Origin: Fasciolopsis buskii
Taxonomy: Eukaryota > Platyhelminthes > Trematoda > Plagiorchiida > Fasciolidae
Assembly (NCBI GenBank): GCA_008360955.1
Contig: LUCM01009856.1
Span: forward strand, 1 to 64,000
Direction of reading: 5' to 3'
Length of the DNA stretch: 64,000 nt
Shown here: positions 1 to 11,013 of the stretch, piece after piece
Numbering within the stretch: position 1 is the first letter of the stretch
How the letters are laid out: each line of letters starts with the position of its first letter
Made by a program: the position numbers and the translations under genes
The notes under the pieces: model-generated
Told to the model about the DNA's origin: nothing
The model's input: only the letters and a program-made list of their open reading frames with translations
Databases searched by the model: none

Positions 1-37
1 CAATACTCTTTAACCTCCACAATGGCCATCTATTTCA
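1..37 (+). repeat. Short inverted repeat, left copy
   Basis: These 37 bases are the exact reverse complement of 1312-1348. Both copies fall in the same part of the CR1-like C-terminal coding sequence, so the repeat is best explained as two element copies in opposite orientation. Confidence 0.85.
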
Positions 38-92
38 GCTTCACTTCGGCGATGTGTTCTCGATTAAGTCAGAAAATGCCATAGACGATTGA
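3..92 (+). pseudogene. CR1-like LINE, C-terminal RT fragment cut by the window edge
   Basis: Reading from base 3 gives ILFNLHNGHLFQLHFG and a stop at 90-92. This resembles the region after the reverse transcriptase domain of CR1-like non-LTR retrotransposons; the fragment at 58263-58601 has LNLTILFNL at the equivalent place. Only the tail is present because the window starts inside it. The first 37 bases recur inverted at 1312-1348. The family call is inferred from a short match. Confidence 0.4.
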
Positions 93-1150
93 GTTGTAAA
101 TGCTTGGAATTAGAAGGAGAGGAGTAATACTAGCTATCAGCAGTTCTGTATTTCTAAGATGCGGTATTAACCGCACGAGTCCGAGAAGGATTTAGGAGAA
201 CGAAAAGTTCGTGCAAGTAAAACAAAGAATCATAAATTCCAGTTGTTTAAGGAGGTAGCGACACGGAAGTTTGCCAGAAGCAGGGGAAAAAATAAACCAG
301 ATCGCGCGTGGAACATCCAATACCGGCAGGCCAACCTAAATCAAGAACGGGTCTTTTCCTTCCGTTCTATGACCACATGATTTGAACAGTTTACAGTCAC
401 TAGATGCGAATGGATGCCAACCTAGAGGAGAAAATTAGTAGAGATATGCTGATGGAGATTGGGGTGACAATATCTGAACAAGTGTCCGGATGCTTTGGCA
501 TAGTTCGGGGGCTAATAGGATGACTGCGTCAGATATAAATGGACAATTTTCAAAGTGAAGCAACGGGGAAGCGAGTATCTGTTCGCCCAGGGCTCCTTTT
601 TGTTGCATCTTTCATCTCCGAACAGGTTTGTGGCGGGTAGAGTGATTTGTCGACAGCGATTCTTGAAGGTTACCAACAGTTTTATGATTCAAATTGAATC
701 AGGAAGTATATTATTATCGCCCATCCCACAGGAGTGCACGCGGGCTCAGGAGCAGTTTGCATTGGTAATGCATAGAGACATGCGAGAACGCAGCCGGCAT
801 AGGGATAGCCGACCCCCGGCGCCAATTTGATGCAAATCCGGCAATTCCGTTGGAAAGAAAGAGGTAAGGCTGCATTCAAGCTAGGGATTATAATCAGCGA
901 GTTCGTAGTACTGACTATCCCCGATAGTTCATTTATTGGGGATATCCGAGGCCCGCGATATACATGCTTGTAGCGTACAGTCAAACAAATGAAAAAATGT
1001 TCATGTAGAAAAAATGAAATGTGAGCGAAAAATGAAACATATAATGGGTCACAGGAAGTGCATGAAGACGTTTGAGAGTAATGCTGCGCGGAAAATTTGA
1101 GTGAGGGTCGGCTGAGCGGTCTGTGTTTTAGCTTGTGGGCTACTATATCC
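93..1150. other. Stretch without recognisable gene
   Basis: The plus strand is purine-rich. The only open frames are about 90-100 codons (555-830 plus, 682-984 minus); they overlap each other and match nothing I know. It lies between two oppositely oriented CR1-like tails, so it may be old 3' sequence of those elements, but I cannot show that. Confidence 0.4.
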
Positions 1151-1169
1151 GAATCTTGCGGCAGGAAGG

Positions 1170-1373
1170 TTATTCAGGGCCGGCTGCAAACATGAAACCG
1201 AAGCGCATCACAACCGGATACGGAACGTGTTGAACAGGTGGGGCGGAGTCTAGCTCATGGGAAAAATGACAAGAAGCCAATGACAATAGGAAAATAAACA
1301 GAGGGTGAAGATGAAATAGATGGCCATTGTGGAGGTTAAAGAGTATTGTCAAACTGGCACAGGCTTGCATCAC
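1170..1373 (-). pseudogene. CR1-like LINE, C-terminal RT fragment
   Basis: The minus-strand frame contains ASLTILFNLHNGHLFHLH, nearly the same as the plus-strand fragment at the window start and close to LNLTILFNLCHNN in the CR1-like fragment at 58.5 kb. In CR1 elements this segment follows the reverse transcriptase domain. No RT catalytic motif lies next to it, so it is an isolated remnant. It is opposite in orientation to the fragment at 3-92. Confidence 0.4.
1312..1348 (-). repeat. Short inverted repeat, right copy
   Basis: Exact reverse complement of 1-37; similarity weakens just beyond. It lies within the CR1-like fragment on the minus strand. Confidence 0.85.
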
Positions 1374-3024
1374 TGCATGTGCTTTACGTGAATGATATAA
1401 TTGGCTTTCATTCTAGGGTCTTCAGCTTGGTGCAACGAGGGATGTGTAACTCAAAAATGATGAATCTGACAGTCATCCTTAAGAAAGAACGGCCTCTGGC
1501 ATAGCCGCCTGAAGCAGCACATTTGTTAGCATGAGATCGCGATTCGGAGCCATAGACACCAACCTAAATGTGAGACGTTCCTCTCGCTGTAGGAGAAAGT
1601 AAACGAAAGTTAGGCCTAGATGAGTTCTGGTCTACAAGGCATAAGTGAGCGTCGAGGTGAGGAGCGCGGAGAAGTGGATGGCCCGGTACCTTACTTAACA
1701 GATATAATCAATGCCAGCAGTGATGATTATCTACAAGCGCATTATTATTGTTTTGAGGCTGACCTCTTGCTAAGCATCTAGCCTGGAGCACAGGAACTGG
1801 AGGTAACACAGGAAGTGAGATCTTCCGGCCTAGTTGCTCTGGCAATGGCCAGGCAACCCAGCGCCTTGACATGTATCGCGACCAAACGGTGACTAGGACG
1901 TATGCACGAGTTGCGTTCAATGCACAGTGCAGGGACATGCCAGGACTTCCGTGAACGGAGGACGATGGTGGATGTGGGAGGTGTTGTTACACAGAGGGAT
2001 CATTTGTGAACAATGGGGATTTGCAGTAGTCAGCTGCGATGTGGCCAGGGTGCTAATATTCAATAATTAAGCGGTAGAATTCGAGTAAGCGTTTACCCTG
2101 AACATGTTGTTGGTTTTCGGCATTGACAGTCACACCCGCTTTGTTATCTTTCAAGTATCAATGCCGGCTAGAATCCGGCTTTTTCGTCGGTTGCGAAACC
2201 CACTCTTTTGGACTTTGTTTCGGACTCTATGGTTTCTTATATTCTGGTCCTGGTTAGTTCCGGAAGCGACAGTTGAGGGCATACTGAGGAAATATCTCCA
2301 ACAGTGGCATATGCGAGATCCGAGAGAAAGTGACAACTACTATATCACTGCTTTAACAATATCCTGATGCCTCGATTATGTGTTCTGGAATTCCACAAAT
2401 GGCAACCAGTGGTGAGATAAGGATCGTCCAGGGACTTCAAAAAAGGCTCAAGCTGTGCGTTCCTGCTAGGAAGACGCTGAATCGGCGCTGGACATAAACA
2501 CAGATAGAGTAAAAGCCGATTACCTGGGTATATATTCCTGTTTGTATGTGTTTGATGCAATTTTCTTTGGAAAGTTTCAGTGTAAGTACGTAGGAAGGTA
2601 TATTATCATGTTTTATAAGTGTTTCGATTGTGTCGTTAAAACAACTAGGTTAGATTGGGAGAATTCGAATACTCGTTCGTCTTGAGGAAGTGCAACAAAA
2701 TAATGTAACCAAATCGGTAGTTTGTGGATAGTCTTGAAAAGGAATGAGCGTTTGCACGGAAATGATTGAAAGGTGCTGAAAAGAAGATTGAATAAGAATT
2801 GAATCTACTCGTTAGTCTCTAATAATCCAAACTTGACGAATAAACTTGGTCTACCAGTGCAGGCGAATATACTGCTTGCAGATGTATAGTGATAGAAAAT
2901 GACTGTCCCGAACCCGTCACCGTCATAAAGAGAGCGAGTACGAAGTAAGGGTTTGCTCCAAAGCATGAAGTAACAGCAATAAATTAGTGGGAACTTCGTT
3001 ATGTTTTCCTGATGAACAGCCTGT
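1374..3024. other. Stretch without recognisable gene
   Basis: Open frames are at most 87 codons (2104-2367 plus is longest) and resemble nothing I recognise. No repeat shared with the rest of the window was noticed. Confidence 0.4.
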
Positions 3025-3285
3025 AGCGGAACACGGAATTGTTCCTCCGGATCGCTTGTTCAACCGCACGTTGACCGCCCAGCGCGTTCGTCAATTGTGC
3101 GCTGCTGAAGCACGCCCCACTAGCACGCTCCTATCAAAGTATACTCAACTTGCTACCGCTTCCAAATTTCTTTTCCTTGTGCCGGTCAAGCGTCACGGTT
3201 GTCAGTATTGCAACCGTACAGAATCGAGTAGGAGTAACGCACCGGATAGCGGCAAGCAAACGCAGCATGATATCCGCGTTAAGCC
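3025..3285 (+). repeat. Dispersed ~0.25-kb repeat, copy 1
   Basis: This segment aligns by eye along its length with 54567-54818 in the same orientation. Shared anchors are cggaacA-like sequence, ATTxxTCCTCCGGATxGCTT, GTTGxxCGCC, GCACGCCCC, CCGGTCxAGxGT, GGTTGTCAGT and GCAAACG. Identity is perhaps 65-75 percent with small indels. A 117-codon frame (2987-3340) runs through it, but the frame is not kept in the other copy, so I read it as non-coding repeat, possibly an LTR or other element terminus. Family unknown. Confidence 0.6.
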
Positions 3286-3289
3286 AGTG

Positions 3290-3884
3290 CCGGTGGAATC
3301 AGATCAAGTTACAGGAGAAGATAGGCGGGTGATCGAATGAAAATTGGTTACTCAGGAGACCATGAGGTAAGGTTAAATGAAAGTTTATTCTGAGGAGTCA
3401 GGGCGAGACATGACTTCAGCTAGGACCTGAAGACCATCCAACTGGGGGCTCGCACAAATGCCTTCGTACTCTCGTGTGTCAATCTCTGTCTGATCAAGAG
3501 TAGATGAACGGATGGTACTCTGTCAGGGGCCGGTTCTCAGTCTTGCAGATGGGCAGAATTGTCTTGACCACGACTGAACAAAAAATCAGAAGAGGCTATC
3601 GTTTAGCCTGGGCTGACTGACTACGGGCATACTTTTAAAATTTCAGTAAGCGAGAATATCTGAGAACAAGGCCAGGAATAATAAGCCTAAGGGTTCTGTG
3701 TAAAGCATTTAGGGGAAACGAGCCAGTGCAGGGTTTCCATTTCTGATTTACGGCATCACATATTTGTGAACAGAAATTCGTAAACCAGCTGTCACACCAT
3801 ATTCTCGGGCTAACTAGATGTATAAGCTTAAAGGATCATACAATGTTTCTATCTTTAACAGAAAACAGCAGCGCCGTGAACTAT
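3290..3884. other. Stretch without recognisable gene
   Basis: No open frame of note and no repeat seen. It separates the dispersed repeat from the first CR1-like RT fragment. Confidence 0.4.
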
Positions 3885-4230
3885 TTAGACTAATGCATCG
3901 TTAATAAATAGGGGAAAAACCAAAAGTCCAAATGCGCCCGCCTGTACTACTCCTTCGATGACGTACTGTTTGTCCATAAACAACGAAATAACGTGTCCGC
4001 TTGGATAAATGGAAAGACAGCCGAGATAAACATAAGTCATTGTTATCGAGGATGTGCAACACGGCAACAAGAAAACGACTTGTAATGCGGTCAAAAAATT
4101 CAGTCATCTCAAGGTAAACAACAGAAAAAGCATTTTCGTATCCATTCAGGCTGGCTATAAGATTCAGTAGGTCATTCTGGCATGTGTTGTCCGAGTGAAA
4201 TCTAGGAAATCCATGTCTACTCATATTCAA
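3885..4230 (-). pseudogene. CR1-like reverse transcriptase fragment with frameshift
   Basis: The frame 4230 to 3901 begins with RHGFPRFHSDNTCQNDLL, the QHGFRxxxS(C/T)xTNLL motif of CR1/Jockey-type RTs. It continues with VVYLEMTEFFDRI, the place of VVYLDFSKAFDKV (palm motif A), and RTRYFVVYGQ before the GVPQGSVLGP motif. That motif is found in another frame, as GVVQAGAFGLLVFPLFIND (frame 4094-3885), so there is a frameshift near 3960. The motif A aspartate before FSKAFD reads E. No motif C (ADD) follows. The copy is dead and truncated at both ends. Confidence 0.65.
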
Positions 4231-5025
4231 ATGTCGTTTAAAAAAGTTATTCTTTCAGCCGTTTAAAATCTTTTTCACGATCCTCGATATAGTAGGCGCA
4301 TAGATGATCGGACGGAAGCGAGATACTTCTTATAGGGAACCCTTACTATGCAATGGAGTTAATGATGACCTCTTCCAGTTGCTTGGAAATAAATTAATTA
4401 TTTAGAAATTTAAAATCTTGAGGAGCAGCAATGATAACTCTTTGATTCCATAGAATGGCGGATGGCGGAAGACCGTCTGGCCTGGACGCTCAGTTCATTC
4501 GTAGTGGAAATAAATATACAGACAGTCCGCGCTTCAAACGATGCTTTGTTAAGAGCGGGAAAATTGACGAGTGCAAAGGTAAACGGCAGTGGATAAGTGG
4601 AAGGGCCAATGGCAAAGGATAACATTGGTTGGATTCTTTTGTATTAACGCCTCCGTAAAGCGGAACAGTAGGGATGTAGCATTGGAAGAGTCACTCCTCA
4701 CCAGAAAAGCAGAGAAACAAATTCTATTACAAATGATTTCACAAAACAATGAAAATTTAATTTGTGCTGGTCTCAGTCATGACGGACCAAGAAGTGTTTC
4801 CTTGGCCTTCTATATAATGTAGTTGTAAAGACTGGCCCTGCAACCGTCCTGTCAGTGATCTTCAAACATTCGCAATCTCAGTCTACCTCAGGTTCGCAAG
4901 CTGTTACGTACTACAGAGTATCAATTCAAGTTAGGCCGTGCGTGGATTTTAAGTGATAAGATTTTTCCTTTTGAAGAGTTTTATTGTTCTCTGCTTTAGT
5001 TCGATTATTGTTCTAGTTTTTCAGC
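4231..5025. other. Spacer between two CR1-like fragments
   Basis: Contains overlapping open frames up to 77 codons on both strands (4410-4822), none recognised. The RT fragments on either side both contain the HGFR region, so this is not simply the interior of a single element. Confidence 0.35.
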
Positions 5026-5386
5026 CTATATCACGCTGACAACAATGAATTCAAACGTGTTGGAGTAATTTAACCTAAAGCCCCTGACCAAGTTGGTGAT
5101 AGAACAACTTCCTGGATAATTTTGAAGACTACTGTGAAAGCATGGGATTTGTGCGCCTTCCATAATGCGTGACTTGACGGCTGGTTTTGGGCTTGTAATT
5201 AGATGGATCCTGTTGAGTCTCATGTGACGTGGGAAACGGCAGATTTCCATTTAAGAGGAAAATAACCGGTGCCCAGAGAGAAAGAGTAAATAACTTGGAC
5301 AATGGTTTTTGAGCATCCACACTCCCAGAATGTGAAGCGGCCTGGGGGAGGCACTGTGGTTCGGTAAACGAATGGTTAAATTTCAA
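5026..5386 (-). pseudogene. CR1-like RT, N-terminal part, frameshifted
   Basis: The frame 5386 to 5129 reads PLSKLFTLSL and then QQDPSNYKPKTSRQV, which correspond to the PLxxLFxLSL and DPSNYRPISLTSV motifs ahead of the RT fingers in CR1-like elements. The frame 5250 to 5026 picks up KSRIMEGA (the KxMExxV motif) and VRGFRLNYSNTF (QHGFRPGxST). The two halves overlap in different frames, so at least one frameshift is present. The palm motifs are not found downstream; this is a partial, inactive copy distinct from the one at 3.9-4.2 kb. A weak continuation of the element lies upstream to about 5580. Confidence 0.55.
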
Positions 5387-5589
5387 GTAACGATCTCCAA
5401 AAGGATAGTGGGTGGACTATGGCACTGTGCGGTATAACAGTGATACCACTGGAGAAAAATATGCCTGGACGTTTCATCTTTAACATTAGAAAAATGTTTA
5501 ATTCATATGACTCTTTTTCACATTGAAGAATATGCACCCTTGCAGCCATCCAGAGTGTGCAACTTGACTGAGTTTGTGACACACGGGTT

Positions 5590-6351
5590 TGGGAAGTTTA
5601 GACCAAGGACCTTAATGGTAACTTCAAGTAAATGGGCTCACTGCTACTTCAGGGTGCCCTAATAATTATACTCTCCCCGTGCGGACTACGGAAAACAGGG
5701 TGGAAAGTCTCAAGAATGGGTTTGGTATGGTTTGATAGAAGCTGAAGAAAAAGTTGCAAGCAGCAAAATTAAACTTGGTAATCAATCTGTGGGCGCCCCA
5801 GCTCGGCTGGTTAATTGCTTGGTAATACTGTTGGCCATTTTGGGTGTCCCCAAACAGTCGTCTGTAGTCACAGGAGGTGCACAAGAAAAAAGTGGAAAGA
5901 TGTTTCGGGTAGGAGAACGAATACCAGCGAATTACAGGCGCTTCGAAATCACTCACCACCAGCCCCGGCCCTATAAGGTCCGCAACTACGGTCAGCGCCT
6001 CATCTGGAATAAGTGCAGAGGCTGCCTTCAACCAGATGGGCGGTAACTGCAGCTGAAGTGTAATTTTTGGACGTTCGACTAGCATGGTCAGATGGGTATA
6101 ATCCTGCTGTTCATTGAAATAAGAATGGTGATACAGTGGTACAAGGTGAATTGAACAGCCTTCTCCGAGCTTATTGATATCGTCTTTCCAAAACGTTTAA
6201 CAAATCATAGCAAAGCCTATTTCGAGATTATTACTGGCTGTCTATTGCTCTTTTATGAAATGGAGTCTGCAGAAGCATTGTGTGCAGTTCATTTGGTATC
6301 GAGCGATCGTCAAATAATATTGAAGAGGGTGAATCATTAGTACAAGCACAA
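5590..6351. other. Stretch without recognisable gene
   Basis: Holds open frames of 139 codons (6085 to 5666, minus) and 104 codons (5732-6046, plus) that overlap each other. Neither has a domain I recognise. They may be chance frames or part of the 5' region of the neighbouring CR1-like debris. Confidence 0.3.
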
Positions 6352-7167
6352 AGATATACGACGACTACCTTTGACTGACTCTCCATTAAATATGCCAGTT
6401 CGTCCCATCACAAGTAGCTCTCTGATGGATGCATTCCCCTCTGAAAATAATGCACGAATATAAAATAAAGGAAGTAACAGATAAAAGAAATCATCATACC
6501 TGACTCAAGCTTGGAAAGCATAGTTACAATTCGCATAAGACGGAGGGCCTATTTTTTCGGCTGCAATGTTTTCAGTATTGAAATTAGCACAAATTCTTAA
6601 TATACTCCGAATTCCTTAGGTTTCCAGGCATACGTAAGTAGAACTTAGCAATTACGATAAAGCACTTGTTTTCTTTAACAATCGTGCAAGAAATAAAGAA
6701 TGCTTGCACAAAAGACATTGCAGTACAACTGTAAGCAACAGCATCGTCGGCTACTGCATGACACAATCTGCAACCCCGTAGTCAATGAACCTCGTCGGAT
6801 GGCCTCTAGTGGTCACTGTGTTAGATTGGTCACTTTAGTAGCAATCGGCAAATGGTCCAAGGAGGCGTTCTTTTTCAACGTGTCCCTGACACGAACTAAG
6901 ACACTTCTCCTGTTCAAACGTGCTCGTCAGAAAGTCAGACCTTAATATGAGAAAAATCGAAATGGTGCCCGAACACTTCTGTGCGCAAATAAATCGACAT
7001 AAATCGTATTACACAACCTAAGGGCAGTTCACAAGGAGAACGTATAGGATGAATAGGGTACATATAAAGTCTTGAATTCTGAGGGCGGGAATCGTAGCCT
7101 GTTCGAGCCACCTGAGGATATAACGCTCCCCATTGTAAAATCCCAAATGTTAGCCTGCCAGTTAGCG
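6352..7167 (+). repeat. 816-bp inverted repeat, left arm
   Basis: The arm is the reverse complement of 12653-13468 with no indel seen (both arms 816 bp) and only a few substitutions: two within 25 bp of the outer edge and one in the GACC/GATC position near 6940. Small open frames of 60 and 81 codons are conserved in both arms, but only because the DNA is near-identical. No transposase-like protein and no terminal motif of a known element was recognised. Confidence 0.9.
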
Positions 7168-7256
7168 CGCTGTGGCAATCTAGACCGAGCAAAAGCTTCA
7201 TAGACTTGGCTCAGTAAGTCGGGCTCTGTACGCCGATTACCTTGTGCTTCAAGTTT
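6941..7256 (+). repeat. 316-bp direct repeat, copy 1
   Basis: Identical by eye to 10698-11013. It straddles the inner end of the left inverted arm (7167) and runs 89 bp beyond it into the loop. Confidence 0.92.
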
Positions 7257-10200
7257 TCTGTCTGCAGATGGTCAGTCAAGGGTTCCTTTGCAGGGCCATA
7301 CCATATGGTTCCGAATTTCTCATGGTCCCTGAGTAGATCTGGACTTGCATTTGCTGAACCAATTTTACAGGTGTCGGTTTCAGCACTGAACTGAAAAACT
7401 GCATTTTTTGCCAGCATCGCGGAGGCCTGTGCAGTGTGAACGATCTTGGTGGAAAGATGCAACAGTAAATAAAAGAATTTTTCTTACGGGATGATGTGAG
7501 AAAATCGAGAAGAGGAATGTTCGTATCAATACTAGGGAAACTTTGCCTGAAAACTCGTCGATGTTGAAAAATAATACCCAGGAATCTTTGGTCAGCCCAG
7601 TTTTTACAAAATAGCTGCAAGCGATCATTTGCTCACCGAGCACAAGATACGATTGCCAGGAAATTCTTTTTGTAACCCATTTCACGACTCCCAATGTGCG
7701 TAGCTCGGAGGTTTACATATGCAAAAAATGAGGCGCAGTTTAAAAATACAGAAATGTGTCAGCTGATCAACCCAAAATATGCAACGATTGCCGTAGTAGT
7801 CCACGACTGGAAGCCTTACCGTCGGCGTACAGCGGGAAGGTATTGTGGTTTTATGGATCTCCTGCCGCAGAGTCCAATGCACGCTGACCTCATTCTTTCG
7901 ACCCAAGGGGTGCACATTTGACCGAACATATTTTAATGTTTAGCTTGTCACTTGTGGCAGCATTCTCGGATCTAGGGGTAATCCGGGACGGATCTCTCAA
8001 AACTCCCGAAGCAATACGTTTACCGTGGTCAACGATAAGTGCATTTGCATAGCAGTTTGTCCAGCCAGAGTAAAATCTGACAGTATCTGCACCAAAATCA
8101 ACCAAGACTGGTATAACACACACGGCGGAGGCGATGTAATCGCTAGTTCCGTCAGGTAGTGCGAATTCGGCGAGTGAGTTCAACGAACGATAGTAAGAGA
8201 ACTGCACGTTTACGACTCTAATCCACTGCTTCCTTCAGTCAAAACTTTCCAGTAGGTGGCGAGTATCTTGATTCAAAAAAACAACAATTTTAGACTTTCG
8301 GTCTTTATTTTATAACCAATTGCGTATATTTCTTTGCCAAGCTGCTGGACAGGTTTAACGGGTGCCGACGTTTGCAAACAGATCAGTCTGCTGCTTATAA
8401 TAGTAAGTTCTATTGCACAGCCGTTCGTCTATTATGAGTGAACATAACTTCCACATCCAATTCTGCTTCCGTCAGTTTCTTGCCCGCATCACGTCACCAA
8501 ACACTTCATTCTGTAGTACCGAATTCACTCTGGGTTTTGCTTGGTTCGTTGTTTCAAGTGACAAGCTGCCCACCATCGTTACTCCATCGTTTCCAGTGTA
8601 AAACATGGTACGCACATAGGACCGGAAACTAATCAGCTACACCAAAGGTCTCTGCAGTCTCCATCAGTCCGAGTAGGGCCGCTACCGTTATCACAGTCCT
8701 GGGCACGAAATGACAAAGTTAATTGCGTGGTGCACTTCTTTAAACTCTACTCCATTGAGAGTAGTAAAAACGCAGACAAGTAGGATGGGGGTAAACATTT
8801 ATGCAGGTACGTTGGGCTAGCTAACTAAATCCCTAATTGACTTTCACTTGAAATATCCGTTGGTGCAATAATGGGGATGTTGGCTTTGGATTAGCCAGGG
8901 TACCACTATGACAGTTTGGTATATTTGTAAATATCACCCTGCCAGTTAGTTCTAAAGGTGCTATAACGAAACGACGTGCTAGCCATGTAGTAGAGAACAA
9001 TAGAAGAGTCCATGCCGTGCTATACTTTTCGAAAGGTTTCGGGTAAAGCTTATTTTGCCACTCCTCAAGCCTTGATCACAAGAACCGCCACTGAGGCTTA
9101 AAGCCGAGGGATTGTCAGAGGTTTTATGAGGGCCGTTCTAGAGTTACTGAATAGCAAGACACCGTATGCAGATTTGTTTGCGGGCATTTGTCAGACGTAT
9201 GCCAAAGCGCCTTAGCCGCTCTCTGGTGAGAGGCGAAACACGTACAACTCTTTCGACCCAACGTCCTTCTTTTCTTTAAATAGGCTTCTCGGTATTCTAA
9301 TCTCCCCAACGTTTCCCATAAACTTAATCCAGCCTTCTCAGACGTTGTCTTCCGGCGTTTTGTGGTTGATCTCAACCCAGGCCATAATCGCACAATTCTT
9401 GTAGAGGTTGCTTCGCTGGGACGCACGGTGGACCAACTAACCCTAGTGGATCAACTGAGGAGGAAGAAATACCCCGCCTGGTTTTCCTTTTATTTACCAG
9501 TTTGAAATGACGCAAACGCCCCGCTAATTATGTCCCATGAAACTCCTAATTTTCTCTGTAATTTTGCAATCGCCGACGGGATTGGCACCACAGGGGCGTC
9601 GGCATCCCGGTTTACACGTTTCGCTAATGACTTTTGCGAATCGGAGATCCATTTACTGTCGGAATCCCCCATTGCTAGTGCTCCACTGATGTCCGTCACC
9701 AAAGTGACTGCCTCGAAAGCTATGGCGAAGGAATTTAAGCAGTTGTGATCGTAGGAGCTTGTTCTTATCGCCAATAACACTCTTTGGCCATAGCCGGGGC
9801 CTAACAAGTCAGCACTTTCCGCGCAAAGCACAGTTGGCACTGAAGAGGGAAAAGCTCGCTCCAATTGAGTGTACTGCCAGTTGCTACCTACGAGGTTTCA
9901 GTGACGCGTTTTCTTGTGGCCAACATAGGAATCGGAGCGCTCCGCTGGGGATTTCAGATACTCTCACTTCGTGAACATTGCTTCCAAGTCGTATGAAACG
10001 ACGATTATTTCTTACCAAATCCTCAGTAGTAACCCCACGAGAATTGCCGCTGCTTATGGACCTGGGTAAAGCCTGCCAACTAGCAACCGTCTACATTGCA
10101 TGGGATGGAAGCCAAAGATATATGCGGCTTCACCGGCTTCCTGTTGTTAACTGTCAATTTGTGAGGCAGACAATAAAGAGGCTCTTAATGTTGCCTTGAA

Positions 10201-10696
10201 TGACTTTACGGAGCTGCTGCAGTGTTTCCTATTTCGATCGACATTTTCATGGATTCCGAGTACCTTATGATTCTGTTCTCAAACATGGCCGCCAAATGTT
10301 TTCGAGAGAGCCTGCCGAAATTTACACAAACTAGGGTTAGCTAATCCCAATTGGGCTTTCTTGATTTCCCTGAAGAGGCTGATTTCCAACTTGCCCTTAA
10401 CAGGCGCAAGTTGTCCTTGTTACTCTGGTAACAATGCCAAAACAACCAGAGTCATGCCTTGGTGAAGCATATGCATTCGTTGAAATGGCATCGTGAAGGC
10501 AAGTTTGTTTAAACGGCTTCCACGCAGGAGACACAATAACAGGCCTTAGATAAGGTTTGGATGAGTGAATAAGAGATATGGATGATATTCTGTAACCGAA
10601 AGAATTTTGACTTCGCCGTTAGACTTCGAATTGCTTCAAAAAATTAAAATCGTGGATTTCGGAGTCCCTGTGAAAACTTTTTACTGGCCGCGGCGA
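7257..10696. other. Loop of the inverted repeat, first part; no recognised gene
   Basis: Several open frames of 70-124 codons lie on both strands, the longest 9864 to 9490 (minus, 124 codons) and 7620 to 7276 (minus, 114 codons). Most overlap each other in different frames. None shows a motif I can name. The 9.1-10.2 kb part is a little more open on the minus strand, with near-continuous frames broken by stops, and could be an old unidentified element. Confidence 0.35.
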
Positions 10697-10697
10697 N
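10697..10697. other. Single ambiguous base at a probable assembly join
   Basis: The only N in the window. It lies in gaNctt immediately before the exact duplicate of 6941-7256. If the base is T, the junction is a GATC site. The matching place in the right inverted arm reads GATC, while the left arm reads GACC. Confidence 0.95.
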
Positions 10698-11013
10698 CTT
10701 AATATGAGAAAAATCGAAATGGTGCCCGAACACTTCTGTGCGCAAATAAATCGACATAAATCGTATTACACAACCTAAGGGCAGTTCACAAGGAGAACGT
10801 ATAGGATGAATAGGGTACATATAAAGTCTTGAATTCTGAGGGCGGGAATCGTAGCCTGTTCGAGCCACCTGAGGATATAACGCTCCCCATTGTAAAATCC
10901 CAAATGTTAGCCTGCCAGTTAGCGCGCTGTGGCAATCTAGACCGAGCAAAAGCTTCATAGACTTGGCTCAGTAAGTCGGGCTCTGTACGCCGATTACCTT
11001 GTGCTTCAAGTTT
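10698..11013 (+). repeat. 316-bp direct repeat, copy 2
   Basis: Identical by eye to 6941-7256. It starts directly after the N and ends abruptly at aagttt, after which the two sequences are unrelated. Confidence 0.92.

Noticed and set aside
2987..3340. 117-codon protein-coding gene
   Set aside because: It lies in the dispersed repeat, and the related copy at 54.6 kb does not keep the reading frame.
6584..7201. Duplicated small genes conserved between the inverted arms
   Set aside because: The protein identity only reflects near-identical DNA; frames on both strands are equally conserved, so there is no sign of selection on protein.
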